From positions 30,330,592 through 30,394,591 of the forward strand of contig NC_052392.1 in assembly GCF_009389715.1 (NCBI RefSeq): a stretch of DNA of 64,000 bases, given 5' to 3'. Below are positions 1-12,600 of the stretch, piece after piece. The stretch is from Phoenix dactylifera (taxonomy: Eukaryota; Streptophyta; Magnoliopsida; Arecales; Arecaceae). Within the stretch, counting starts at the first letter, position 1. Every line of letters begins with the position of its first letter. Made by a program: the position numbers and the translations under genes. Below the pieces are notes generated by a model. That model did no database searches, had not been told where the DNA came from, and saw nothing but the letters and a program-made list of their open reading frames with translations.

Positions 1-1036
1 CACCTATATGTACTACTTCATGTAAATACTTGATAATTTTGTTCACGTATGCCCTTCTTTTCGAAAAAATGCTGGCGCAAAGGAAATCTAGTTATTAAGA
101 TAATTAAATAGAATAAATATAAGTGAACACTCTAATCAAAGTCAGAGTAAGATGATTGAGAGAGAGAGAGAGAAATATATAATATAATAGGTTTCGTTAT
201 CCATATAAAATGTAATACTCTTTAATTTTCTGTGAGGTGCTCCTTTAATCTATCTCTTATCTCTTCACCAAGAACTTCACACTCTCCATCAGCTCTAAAA
301 TTAAACTATTTTTTGTTGAAAATATTTGATTTTCTTTCTAACCTAATACTCCAACAAATAAGCACTGTATCTACAATTTTCTTGATACTAGCTTTCCTCC
401 AATCTATATATAGAAGTAAGAAAGAAGAGGGGAGAAAGTATACCTTGAGCTTATGTTGAAAATTTTCTCCATATATCTTTCACAAACTTGTACTCTATAG
501 CTTACGCAACTGAAATGCTATCATGTTCCTCTTCTCAAGCTTCTTAACAATTGAGATTATGCTAGAGACCGTTGGTCAAGAAAAGATAAGAGCTTTTGAT
601 CATAGAGTACCGAACTTAATAACTAGTAGGGGACATGTTTAAATTGTAGAGAACTGCAATTGCAGCCTCCCATGTGCGTTACACCTAGCAATATGACAAA
701 ACCATGTGGAGGGGCCAACATCATGCATAAATAGAAAATTGTATGCTATGCTCAAATAGGATGCAAGGGCGATACTATGCACCATATATGATTCAATAAT
801 CATAACAAAAACAAGTTAAATCATTTGCAAATTGCGTCCAATTTTACAAGGATAAACCATCTATATATTATGTAGCAATCATAATAAAAATAATTTAAAT
901 CATCATTTGCAATACAAATTGCATCCAATTAATTTTACAATTTTTTGAGGAAAATATCCAATTATAATATGGTCAAGCAATATTTTTCAAGACCAATTTA
1001 ACTCCCTAAAGAGTCTGCACTATATAGTTTTGTTGG

Positions 1037-1068
<32 letters not shown>

Positions 1069-2500
1069 TTAAATGATCTTCTATCCTCTACTTTAAAAAT
1101 GTCTAATTTATGTTAAAAAATGTTCAATTTATGTTTTTCTTCCTTGTTTTTGTTTCTTGGTAATTAAAGTGGTATATGTTAATGATTATAACATTTTTCC
1201 CCTACTTGATATTTGATTAAAAGCTAAGGAAGTTATCATCATGGTTCTGCAGTTGGCTAGCCAAGTCAATTTTCACCTTTTTTTTTGTGGCAGCACTTGG
1301 ATTTGCATTGTCGATAACTCTTAAGTTCTTAGATTTCTATGCATGGTTACATGCTAAAACGAGCTACAACATGTTCTTATGGATTGTGTTCATGTATCAC
1401 ACCAAGCCAAACCAAATCCCTCCAACCCACTCCTCTCTCTACAACACTCGCACATGCACACACACAGGCCCAATACCTGATTTCACAGCCAATTGAATGA
1501 ACCGGACCAATGTTGACTGAACCGGACCAGCTCTTATGGAACATTTAATCCTTTTCAAGATAAAAAGGCATCCTTGCATTGGTAGGTTAAAATGGCAGGA
1601 ACCTCTGATTCCAAGGTTGATCCACAGCCATCTTTAACCAGTATTAACCTTGAAGCAATTAAAGAAATTTAACTCCTTCTGGACTTCCAGCACCTGTCAT
1701 GAGAAAATGGAGACAAAGCTTTCTAAAAGAAAAAGGTGAAATGTATGTGAGATAAGCTGCCTTCTCTCTTTGCTTGTGAATAAAGGTGAAGTCATGAGAT
1801 TTGGAATTGGCCAATCCCAAATCCCAAGCCTTCAGAACGTCGCTCTTCTTTCCTTTTCTTAATTAAAGATTGTATCCCCTTGGATGCAAGGAAGATACAA
1901 GAGTATAGTTGTGTGAAAGAAAGCTCAATTGAATTATAAGATATGCATCTCAATCTCAGCCTATTAAGAAGCTCACACGCGTAGATCCATGCTAAAACCT
2001 AGTTTGAGCATTATGAAAGAAAGTTTGTGTATGTGTGAGCGTGCGTGTAATTATTCTCTTTGAAAAACAATAGTAACATAAAAAAAGTGTAAGGCAATTT
2101 GATTGTTTAATGAAAAAAAAACAGAAGAAAAAGAAAATATCAAGTTAAAAAAATGAAGACCTGATTATGCTCAAAAAGAACATTAAAGCATTAGTTGGCT
2201 CTTAGGCTCCATTTTGTTTGCAAGCCATATCTACAATCTTCTCGTGATGAGCTTTTTAATTTCCCTGAAATGTCCCTGAAAAATTCTAGAAAAATCAATG
2301 GCAACTAGAAACAGTATAAATTGAGATCAAATTTTGTCACCAGTAGATTACTTTACAAAATTGCATGAATATGTTAAGACAATTAATGAGGCCAGAATGA
2401 GCCTATTTTGGCTTCATTAATAAAGATAAAAAATAAGAGGCTATAATTCGAAGTGGGTGCTCCAAAGTTAACAAGCCAAAAGTATTATATGAGCCCTTAG
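1..2500. other. Non-coding AT-rich intergenic DNA
   Basis: I see no protein family or RNA gene here. The reading frames are short, lack codon bias, and run through low-complexity sequence. The stretch contains short GA and CT runs and a few poly-A/T tracts. Part of it may belong to the distal primary transcript of the minus-strand MIR396 locus that lies just to the right. Confidence 0.6.
1037..1062. repeat. (TC)n microsatellite
   Basis: About 13 uninterrupted TC units are visible. This is a simple sequence repeat with no associated gene. Confidence 0.9.
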
Positions 2501-2521
2501 TCCACTCAAAGCATCACCCTC

Positions 2522-2613
2522 TGAGATCACCAAGGGTTTTCTTGCAGGGGGAAGGGGAGGGAGGGAGTGAGATCACCAAGGGTTTTCTTGCAGGGGGAGG
2601 GGGGGGGGGGGGG
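2522..2613. repeat. 46-bp tandem duplication
   Basis: The segment beginning TGAGATCACCAAGGGTTTTC occurs at 2522 and again at 2568, and both copies run into a G-rich tail. A weaker third echo (AACAAGGGTT) follows the GA repeat near 2692. This looks like replication slippage next to a poly-G tract. Confidence 0.85.
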
Positions 2614-2638
2614 GGGGGGGGTGGGTGGGGGGTGAGGG

Positions 2639-2683
<45 letters not shown>
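2599..2683. repeat. Poly-G run followed by (GA)n microsatellite
   Basis: A run of about 23 G (2599-2621), a G-rich connector, then about 20 GA units (2643-2683) are visible. It lies about 140 bp downstream (in the minus-strand sense) of the MIR396 hairpin and may sit in its primary transcript. The exact lengths of such homopolymers are often unreliable in assemblies. Confidence 0.9.
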
Positions 2684-2688
<5 letters not shown>

Positions 2689-2820
2689 TCAACAAGGGTT
2701 ACTCAAAATACAAGGAAAAATAAATAACATACCCATCAAGGTTTCCTAGCTTCCAAAGATATGAGACAGCTACTTAATTTCCTCAGATGGAACTGCTTAA
2801 GAGAGCACCGAAATGCACAG

Positions 2821-2943
2821 AAGTCCTGATCTGCCATCACTTCCCACAGCTTTCTTGACCCTCTTCTTGTCCTCCTCTTTCTCTCTGGTGAGGAAAGCTC
2901 AAGAGAAGTTCAAGAAAGCTGTGGAAAGGCATGACATGGACTT
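2821..2943 (-). ncRNA. MIR396: MIR396 precursor (minus strand)
   Basis: On the minus strand this reads as a plant pre-miRNA. The 21-nt 5p arm (plus-strand 2926 down to 2906) begins TTCCACAGCTTTCTTGAACT and ends in T, which matches the canonical miR396b-type mature sequence. The 3p/star arm (2860 down to 2840) reads GGTCAAGAAAGCTGTGGGAA and then G. The arms pair almost perfectly with the usual one-base bulge, a loop of about 45 nt separates them, and a lower stem continues out to AAGTCC (2821-2826) against GGACTT (2938-2943). miR396 directs cleavage of GROWTH-REGULATING FACTOR mRNAs and so limits cell proliferation in leaves and flowers; that is family knowledge. The strand is set by the plus-strand 5' arm carrying an extra C and GACCC instead of GAACT. 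A short reading frame over the hairpin is incidental. Confidence 0.93.
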
Positions 2944-2996
2944 GGAAGGAGGCCACTCCACTACTGTCCCGCTCCTCATGTTCTCCAATCTCCATT

Positions 2997-3006
2997 CTTA
3001 TATAAG
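2997..3006 (-). promoter_or_regulatory. Candidate TATA box of the minus-strand MIR396
   Basis: CTTATATAAG lies about 55-60 bp upstream of the predicted base of the hairpin on the minus strand. A TATA box here would place transcription start near 2970, just before the stem. The motif is palindromic, so by itself it does not fix direction; the assignment rests on the adjacent hairpin. Confidence 0.45.
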
Positions 3007-4804
3007 GAGCTGGAGACTTCTAACACATGTACATCATGTGAAAGCTGTGCTAATGTCCATTTATGCTGTAAAAAAAATATGGGAGTAAAAAGATGGCATT
3101 TACCTACAATGTGACACAAAAAATCATATGAGGTCAAAAAAAATACGGTTAAACACTTAAAGAGAGGAGCAGAGGGGTGGAATGAAGCGTATAGCTCTCT
3201 CAGAACTCTCTCTTGGACCACTCCTACCCCATCATTGGCCTTCCGCTGTCGTCTACATGCTTTACAGACAAAAACGAGAGAGAGAGATAGAGAGAGGATG
3301 GGGGGTACTGCAGAAGAGATGGAGAGTAATATTATCTAAGTTTGTGGTAATTTATTTGGGGAACTGTCTCACTATGGTAATGGTCTAACCAGTACTTGTA
3401 TTAGGGTGAGGCCAAGGTGAAACAATATGTCAATATATATCGTTTGCAAGCTTGACACCTACCTGAATACCCTGGGGACACTGCTCAAACTCAAACCTAA
3501 TTGGACTTGTGCAAAAACTAAACCCAGTTGTCCAAGCCCTGACATCCTTGAGCCATGATGCCTTGCATGTGAAACTCTGGACATATGTCATCCTTCGCAT
3601 TAGGTTATATCTGAGCGATCCATGGTTCTGTATGACTGCATGCTATCCATTCAGACTAGGCTTACTTTTCCGAAAATAATTATATTTGGCTTAGGTCAGA
3701 TAGAGTCTGTCTCTTTATTGCACCTACGATTTAAACTGTGACGAGCCTGTCACAACTCACAAGAGCTTGTGAACAATAGTACTATAGGCTCTATCAAGGG
3801 TGCCAACTTTGAGTTGGTAAACTCTCTTTTTATTGTGGATAGAAGAGACTTGAATTCAAGTTCCATCCTTGCTATAATTTATATTATCATGACACTGTAT
3901 CTTTGACAAATCATACTACTCGCACTCAAACAACTTCAAACTATGTAAAGTTTACTTATTACATAGTTTTGGTTGGTAACGCAGGCAGTGATCAAAAATC
4001 TACCCCAGAGAGAGAGAGAGAGACAGAGAGAGCACGGCATGTGTAGCCCACCCATTCCCACGGTCAGATGCTCGCATGTGATGACGGAAAAGGTTTGTTT
4101 ATTGGAATTAAAGGGGATGGGTGAGTTTATGGTCCCCAAGCTGAGGGCTGTCCCCCTGCCAATTACATCACTTCAATTGGGAGATGGGGTTGTGCTTCTT
4201 TCCCTCCATAGGGGTAGTGCTGAGGGCAACGGGTTTCCGACCGGCCCTGATCGACCAAACTGTAGCCGGACCAAAAGTGGTGGTCCTCAATCTTGACCAA
4301 TGGGGTGATGTAACAAGGGCTTCGGTACACCACCAGCTTGCCTGGATGTGCCCACAAATATCTATGGGGCTTGTCACGGCCCAATCATGAGAGATGATGG
4401 ATGGCCAAGGATCGTGTACATGTTGATCTTGTACTCTGGAAAGAGCGATGCATGTACATCGCTCTGGCGTGTTAAATGGATCAGAAATAGATGCCGCATC
4501 AAGATGCCTAAATTGACACATGAGAATACGTATCTGGCTTGGTGCACGCTATATATTAATCGAATAAGAGAAGAAAGGAGACGATCTTTGTAATTCTGAT
4601 TGATGTAAAGATCACTTGTTTACAATGGTATGTGCATGGTGTATATATAGGTATAACTATAATAGACTTTGAGTATGATAACAACACTAGTAATATTGCA
4701 GGTTGCTTACATTAACACACACTATGGTGGATTATGAAATACGGAATGATAGTTATGCCCTATTTGTTTTGGCAACTTTTGAAGTCATGATGCCTTTTAT
4801 AACG

Positions 4805-5115
4805 ATTCAGAATCTCATCCAAAAAAGGATAGCCAGAAGGTATCATTTAGATTTCTCAATCCTGTATAAGTATCTAAGATCTTTTCGGCAAATAACTGAT
4901 GCAAGACTAGACATAGATCTGCATGAATCCTAATATAGTTCTCCTGTCTAAGCTCTGGCATTCTCACTAGGTTAAGGATCTAAATTCGATGCAGGATCTC
5001 ATTCAAAAAAGATAGCTGGAAGGTATCACTTGGGTTGCTTAGTTCTTAATAAGTGCCTAAATTTTTTCGGCGAATAATTGATGTGGGACTAAACATACGT
5101 CCGCACAGATCCTCA
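4805..5115. repeat. Diverged ~184-bp tandem duplication
   Basis: ATCTCATCC plus an A-run and GATAGC...GAAGGTATCA at about 4812 recurs at about 4996, followed in both copies by TTTCGGC(A/G)AATAA(C/T)TGATG. The copies are clearly related but diverged. No coding frame is shared between them. Confidence 0.7.
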
Positions 5116-6879
5116 CACCTTTATTTTAAATAACTAAAATCTGTAGTCATGCGGTATGCATGGGTTGCGGACGAACAGTTCTTGAGCGAAATTTCACATA
5201 TCGTGATATATTGCCTTAATTTACTATAAAGTAATGCTATATATGGCCTCTCTTTATGTACAGAAGAATGGTTCCCTTGCCCCATGGTGCTGGATCAGCC
5301 GTAGTCCAAATGCATACATGTCATGAAAATTTAGTTGTTAAATTGAGATTAGATGAAGGAAAGTGGATATTTGGGAAACATATTTAGAGATGCAAGCCTT
5401 ATAAGGTTTCTCAAAGTTAACAAAATGGATGTGTTACCTTCTATAAAAGATACTTGCTACTAAGCTTCAAAATGTGCCAGTTTAACACTGTCAAAGAAAT
5501 GAAAACTAGATTCGATGCAAACCTTGTCTTGTATGATTCATTTACTTAATGAATTGTTAATAGGCTTTCCATCTTTCTTACAGAAGAAGGAAGACTTATC
5601 AAACTCATGTCCTAATTAGACTATGATTTTTCAACCATATATATGTACCCCTCAAAACTGGATATGGAAGTCTAATTCCTTTCATCCTCCTCCCATCTTT
5701 CTTAACAAGAGAAAGCAGCCTCCGTTTCTCTTGCTTCTATCTTCCTCCTCTTATTCCAATAATTGCTTATGTTGATCCTTGGAGTGGACAGGTGCAGCCT
5801 CCCAGAAGATCAACTCTATTGGTTGTTGAATTTCAAAACAAGTTTAAGTTTACCGGCCCGCAAGAATTCATGCTCATGACAAAGAAAAATCCACTTTTGT
5901 GTAGCCATGATTTATTATCCCGAAGAGCATACAGTTATCTAAATATGATTAGATCGAAGAAAATTTTGGAAAGGGGGCTTGGATTGGTGTATGATTGCAA
6001 CTCCATATTATAACTTATATTGTTAAGGGAGGAACCCAAATAGGGACTGCACCATTGCTCAAATTAGAAATGTTTTCATCGCTATTCAGAGACAAAAATA
6101 TCTTCATTTGTTAATTTATTCCTCAATTTCTAAATTTTTGCAGGAGTATCTAAAGTTATACTATAGATCTCTGTCGTCTAGTTATTTGTAGTTGAACTGT
6201 ATAGTTACAGAAAGTTCTACTAATTTACAAAAAGTTATGAACTGCTCAAAATATTTATCATGTCACTGCAAAACTAAATAATTGGAGACATTTTGCATAT
6301 CAGCCCCTATGTTCTTCTCTTTTTTTTTGCATTCTAATACGCCAGAATTCTTTTAAATTTACATATCAGTGCCTGTGAATATACATTCCAATGCACAACA
6401 TGTCAACCAGTTTAAATTAACAATATCTAAGACGAAAATTCCTCTTCATTCCTGTGGCGAAGCATCTCCATCTGCTTAGAAGTTGAAGCTTGATCATATA
6501 TTGAGTTCGAGTAATTGTGAACATTCTTCTTTTAGATGCAAATCATCAGCAGTTTCATCTTTGCTTCCTCATGTAACGCTCATATGTAGATAGAAATGAA
6601 GAGGGCGACCGTTGGGAGTTCTTTAGAGGCAAAGAGGGATAGAAACCACAGTCTACAAGAGATTCTATGGCATGCATATGGACGTTAAACTTTAACTGAG
6701 ATTGTCTCATGTATCATCCATTCACCTTATGATCCTTTTGCTCAACAATTCCATAAATTTTAAGTGACCAACAATATCTATGGAGTCCACTACTATCCAG
6801 TTCACACCACTCTTCATCACCCTGATCACTCCTCTTCACTCTAGCTAGAAGTAGATTTGCTTCAAGAAAATTCCGCGCA

Positions 6880-7530
6880 AAGTTCGATCCTAGCTGAGAG
6901 GATTCATGAGCTCTTCCAACCGCCGGTGGGAACAAGAGTAAGCAACCAAAAGTTTCCACACTGAATGCATCTGGTGAACAGTAAACATGCCGCTGCGAGA
7001 AGTCAATGAGGTAGCTAGGACGGGGCCGGCAAGCGGCACGTGCGAGTGGAGCCGGCCACGGCCTCTCTTGGACTGAACCAAGGTAAAGAGGGGAGAGGAG
7101 AGAGTGGGGGGTGGAAAGGCCATTCACTTGTGGCTTCTTCTAGGGTTCGGCCCCAGGGGTTGCAACGGCCAGTGCCAACGTAGCATACAGAGAGGCAAAT
7201 AAGGACGTAAGGGGAGGAATAAAGTTATCCCAACCAGATGTGCTACGCGGCACCACTCAGCGTCGAAGCTGCAAGTATTGTCGACATGGCACCACATGAG
7301 CGAGGAATCCATCCAATGCCATGCTGCCACGATGGACTGGGAGCTTGTGGGTGAGGTGGTGGGGACGAGTGGGACTAGTGGTGGGGAATATGAGAGCGTG
7401 GGTGGTAGCGTCACGGGGGAGTACGGGCGTGGTGGGGTTGGTTGGGGGTTGGCTGCTTGCGTTTGGGCTCGTACTTATGGGCCCCCCAAACAGGCTGTGC
7501 TGAGAAGTGGGCGGCGCTGTTTGTTGGATC
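6880..7530. other. GC-rich island without an identified gene
   Basis: Base composition rises sharply relative to both flanks, and open frames overlap on both strands (for example 6714-7127 minus and 7278-7589 plus). None contains a domain or motif I recognise, and the frames owe their length largely to high GC content. It could be a decayed gene, a promoter-associated island or a retroelement LTR. Confidence 0.4.
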
Positions 7531-9054
7531 TTATCTTTTGTGCGTGCTCTGATGCTTGTGGTCTGGTACTTATTACCAGGTGGGATTAAGCATTTGGTAG
7601 TATGCATATCCTTTTTCATCTCCTAGTAGATCTTGGCAGGGGTTTGGTATCTGCAATGTGTTACAGGGTTAGGACCTTTTAGGTGAAAGACAAAGATGCC
7701 AGAAAAAAGTATTATATAAAAAGTAATTTGTTTTGTTAATGCCTATTATTATGAAGGTGTTGGATTTACATCTGACTATCGAATTAGAACGTAATAGATA
7801 GGAATGTGGTGAGCCAAGCCCAGGCTATGCGTAAAGACCTATGCAGGCATGTATTCAATTCTATATCGGTTATTTGTTGGATGGATCTTGGGTATCTCTG
7901 ACTAGCTTTTTTTAATATGAGAATCTAGATTACTACAAATAGTATCAAAGCGGACTTAGCCTATAACCCACATGAACTGGAGGACACTGTAGTATGAGCC
8001 TATTTGGGTTGACCATAAGCTGATAATGGCTCTGGATTGGATTTGTGGCATTTGTGATTGGATTGGAACGGATTTGGATCCTTAGCTAGGCAAGGATATT
8101 AGGACTTAAATGGAAAAAGTGTGTGAGAACCTATGTGGGTTTGTGCTTAGTTTTATATCGATTATGCATTAGGTAAATCGTGGATACTTATACAGGACCA
8201 AGTGAACCCAAATATTACCTTCTTATTTTTTGGGGGGGATAAAGTTTTAAGTTGGTGCACAGATTGTTCATAGAGCAGGCTTGATAAGAATACTTGACTG
8301 TTGAAGATATAGTTGGCAAGTTAATCTATTAACAATTACCATAAATTAAACTCTAATATTTTTTTGAAGAAAGAAAATAATTCCAATTCAAAGTACCGAC
8401 CAGGTGATTTGATAAAGCATTTTACCTTGGTAGAACCTCGCCCAAATTCAGTTAGGCTTCCAACCACATAGTTTTTTTTTTCTTTTTCTTGAAAAAATAT
8501 ATTATGTATGGATTTGAACATTTCTAGAATCTAATTCTACATAGAAATCTAAGCTCAATGGACATGAAAGATACATAATCCTCTTACCGTATCCATAAAC
8601 CCTCCAATATAGAGGTAATTAGAATTGAATTCAAATCTTTAATAAAATCACTGAAAAAAGGGGGAACTTTGTGAACAAGCTAAACAGTCTATCTTAGTGC
8701 GTCCAAACGAATGAAAAGGTGAAACTAGTGGTGGCATTCACATAGTACTACTGGATTGATACCAAACCAAAGAAAAGCTTGAGAAGGTGAAAGAGATGAG
8801 ACAAAAAGATAAATTATGAAAAAGGACATATATAGTGAATAACACAACTGTTTTACAATTACTTTTCACTCTCGTTTTTCCAAGATTATGACTGCGAATA
8901 TAAGATATATGTAAGTAACATTTTTATTTTACTTGGAGAAAATTATAGCATGTTAGAAGCTATCTACTATCACTTCACTCCAGAAGATTCCAGCCATATA
9001 CTTCTCTTACAATGGTAAAAAAAAAAGAATTAAAAAATAAAGGCTATAAAGGAG

Positions 9055-9225
9055 AGAGAAATTATACCCTACACCGTATGCCCCATGCATGCAACCAATC
9101 ATAACTGGTTATTTCTGTAGCGATACATTAAAATGTATGCTTGATGGATAGGGCCCACAGAAATTAATAGCTTTGATTGGTTGCATGCTCAACCGGTGCA
9201 TACAGTATAGTGTATAATTTCTGAC
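9055..9225. mobile_element. MITE with ~45-bp terminal inverted repeats
   Basis: The left end (GAGAAATTATACCCTACACC, then GTATGCC and GCATGCAACCAATCA) is matched in reverse complement by the right end (TGATTGGTTGCATGC, GGTGCATAC, GTATAATTTC). The two ends fold into a long hairpin with a centre of under 80 bp. The sequence AAAGGAG occurs at 9048-9054 and 9226-9232, directly outside the ends, and is a candidate 7-bp target-site duplication. There is no coding capacity, so it is a non-autonomous DNA transposon. The superfamily is uncertain. Confidence 0.75.
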
Positions 9226-9553
9226 AAAGGAGGGCTATAAGGATGAGACATTGCCAACGTTAATAGCCGTGACGAGTGCATGCACAGCCTTCTCCTGCTT
9301 GCCTGGAAAAGCTTAACCGTGTCCAGAGAAAGAAGACACGCGGAGAAGGGTCCACTAATTTTCACCGAAGGTACTACCACATGGGGATTATAATTAAACC
9401 CCCTCCTTTTCGGCCACTATTTAGCCATGCCACAATACGAGATCCCGGATCCGGTTACCTCCCTCTTCTCCCACCCTCTATAATGCCTTCCTCTTCTTAT
9501 CTTCTGTTTCTTCTTCTCTTTCATCCATGCATGGGAGCAAGAAGCTGCAGCAC

Positions 9554-9660
9554 GAGCCTCTTCATCCCTTTCCACAGCTTTCTTGAACTTTTTTCTCTGC
9601 CAAGGTGGCTTAATTGAGAAAGAAAGTTCAGGAATGCTGTGGGAATGCATGGAGAGGCTG
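9554..9660 (+). ncRNA. MIR396: MIR396 precursor (plus strand)
   Basis: The 5p arm at 9570-9590 begins TTCCACAGCTTTCTTGAACT and ends in T, identical to the mature sequence of the minus-strand locus near 2.9 kb. The 3p arm at about 9626-9646 starts GTTCAGGAATGCTGTGGGAA, which has the GTTCA...GCTGTGGGAA form of monocot miR396-3p. Between them is a loop of about 35 nt, and the lower stem extends to AGCCTC (9555-9560) against GAGGCT (9654-9659). The miRNA represses GRF transcription factors (family knowledge). Possible TATA-like elements upstream are CTATTTAG near 9417 and CTATAATG near 9477; neither is decisive. The MITE at 9055-9225 lies inside the likely promoter. Confidence 0.93.
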
Positions 9661-9699
9661 GAAGAATTTGGGCACCAACCCAAATGGTAAAGGATTCTT

Positions 9700-12600
9700 T
9701 GTTATGTGCTTAGCCCTTTGTTATTTTGTTTTCCCTTTCTTACAGTGGAACTCTGGAAGATGATTACCTCTTTATTTTTATAGCATGCAGGTAAGCTTCC
9801 TTAGGTGTGCTGCATGGTTGGGATATGGCTAAGTTGTCTCTAATTCAAAAGTATGTTGCATAGAAGAGTCACTCAGACAGTTTGCAGCTTTTTAATTAAT
9901 TGGTCCATTTATGACATGTTATATATGTGTTGTGGTTCAAAAGAGCTAACAGAGAAGCCCGATGATGGCTAAATGAATTTTTAAATTTTTCATATACGAT
10001 ATCATTATTATTCTAGATTTCATTGGATTCTGTATGTCTTGGCAACAGGAAGTGTTCAAGGTGAATTTGAGTAAGAACTATGCTGACATGACGCTGGCAT
10101 GAGATGTCATGATTTTTTTTGTTTGTTTGTTTGGTAGAATGGGAGGCCATAGCCTAAAAATCTAGGGAAAAAAAGGTACATTGTAATCTATCAGCTTGTT
10201 ACAAAAGAGATAAATGGGGATGAGCTGTTTGGAAGGAAGATAGTCCAGATTAACTCCACTGCCATATAAATGGGTTTGCTTTCCTATATGTGCGTGTGAT
10301 GCCTGGAAGAATTCCACCTCTGCTTTCATGCTCATTATTTTCTGAAGAAGTGGATTAGAATCATGCACAAATGAATTCGGATTTCGTCCATCAAATTACC
10401 GTTCCTGGATGTCATGATTTGAAATTACACAAATAATTTAACTATAATCTTGTGCAGAAGACTATTTTTCAAGATAATTTCTTGGAATTTAATTTGGGAA
10501 CCTAGATCATGTTAATCTATCTATCTATTTATTTGGCTCTACACATAGATTTACCAAAATTAAAATTTGTGATGTTAAAATAATGCCAAACATGTGATAG
10601 TCGCTTCCATATTGTATAGCACTCGCTTCATGTGAAAGCACCCGCATCATTTGATGCTATAATGTGATCTACTTTTTTCTACAATGTGATCTATTTTTTT
10701 TATTTTTTTATCGTCAAGGATCCTAGATGTTGTGAGACTTGTCTTACTTTAATCATGGAATTTCCATGCAATTTTTCTCTATAGAACATACCGATCCTAT
10801 AGCAATAATTTACTAAATGCTGCAACTTATAGAGATTCGCAGGATGCAGTGGTGTTCCTTTTAAATAGTTCAATTTGGGTTGTGTTCAACTTGAAATCAA
10901 CCAGTCCAACCTACTTATTTGGTTTGGTGGGATTAGATTGATCTATAACACAATCCACTCTAACACAATTTGACTAAATCCAATAAATAAATAAGCTAAT
11001 ATTAATACCAACATTTCATTTAAAAGATCTATATATTTCATTTAGCTATATATATAGTTCTATTTACTTGCACAAGTAAACTCAAGTAAAATTCACGAAC
11101 CATCCTAATCTAATAAATTTTCCCAGTCCCATATTACCTACACAATTTGACCCCAGCCAGCTCGCTCAACTCAACCTAATATAACCTAGCACCACTAAAA
11201 TTCAACTTAACTGCAATCAGATTGGAGAAACTCCAAATCAAAGATCAGTCGAGTTTGATTAGCATTAAACATTGAGTAAGATGAGGGTTAACTCTCAACC
11301 TAACCCAAACTATGTTGAGTTGAAATCTTTATTTTTCTATATCATTTGGTTCCTCCGAGATGGCATTTGGTTATGTTTGATATCAATTTTATTATAATTG
11401 AAGTTGCATAACCCTCAAAAATGAAATATTTCGAGTTGCAAGTATTCTATTTGGTGAACTCAGATATGCTTTCACATAGAACATATAAAAGCTTGTCCAC
11501 TTTTTTTGTTGTTTGTTGCAAATAGTGGTGCAGCTACCCCTTTGTTAAGGTGGTGAAGAGATTGATGGTCATATTTAAGATAACCAAATCATAAGTCCTT
11601 ATCTTAGAAACATATTTGAAGACACTAAAAAGCAGTCAATGCCAAAACAAACACATGCACATTTTTTAGAATTCATTTATCAAGTATGATAAATTAATCT
11701 AATCTCGATATGCTCATGAACTCTTAAGTAGACCAAATATGGTTTTAAGCTAGTTACCATTCTAATACCCACCAAATTATAGTCCATTTGGAACCCTCAT
11801 TTTACAGAATCATTATTGATGGGCTGGAATACTTGAATTTTAGAGGATCAATAATTGCAAATACAAAATTGGCTGCAAGCCATGTTTTGTTTATACATGC
11901 ATAGCCTAAAACTTGTTCATTCCTGGATAGTCAAATAAAGTTTTACTTCCACCCGCTCTAGCAAAAAACAAAAAAAAGGTTTTACTGTGCCTAATGATCA
12001 CTCAAACATAGCATTAGACTTTCTGAAAAATCATTATAATGTACGATGGCGCGGTACGAAATGAAGCTGGGAAAGGATATGAAATAACTTGATGGTTTAC
12101 TACATACTTTTATATGCACCACTTGAAAATTACTAGCAAAATAGATGTGTCATGCACAAGGCAGACCCTCTAATCTATGTTTATATAAGGAATGGAACAT
12201 ATAGTGCACATTTGCTGACTATTCCAATGCAAATTAAATTTCATGATAATATTGCAAATCTATCTAGAATTAGATGGCAGCCAAAGATTTTTTGTCATAT
12301 AAGAGATCACTTGTACAAGTATTTTCCAACTAAACTACCTAACTTACTATCAAATAACCTTTGATTACGAATCAAAGAATTCGCAAAAGTAAAGAAGTTT
12401 CCTTCATTGAACTATACATGGAGATTATGTTCCCATGGAGCATCTAATACTCCATGCATTTACCACTTCGCTTCCGTGTTCCACTAGTCATGAAAGAGTT
12501 TTTACTCTCAAGTTTCTTAAAAAAGCTTAGCCAACAAAAGTTGATAATAGCAACCATATAATTGGTATTTTAGGACCTAACTATGAGCTTCACAACTAAA

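Larger units (their letters stand above)
3250..9040. other. Intergenic DNA between the two MIR396 loci
   Basis: No convincing gene is present. The stretch holds a GA-rich patch near 3280 and 4010, a tandem duplication at 4.8-5.1 kb and a GC-rich island at 6.9-7.5 kb. At 7.83-8.19 kb there are two diverged copies, about 300 bp apart, of a segment containing TATATCGGTTAT or TATATCGATTAT. The last two resemble retroelement debris, but I could not find coding motifs. Confidence 0.5.

Noticed and set aside
2813-3088. 91-residue ORF spanning the first MIR396 hairpin, and the 88- and 113-residue ORFs over the second
   Set aside because: The conserved signal is at the RNA level (miR396 and its star in a stem). 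The frames have no domain and differ between the two loci.
7900-7980. Retrotransposon primer-binding site (AGTATCAAAGCGGAC resembling TGGTATCAGAGC)
   Set aside because: Two mismatches, no LTR end TG/CA next to it and no downstream gag; the similarity is too weak.
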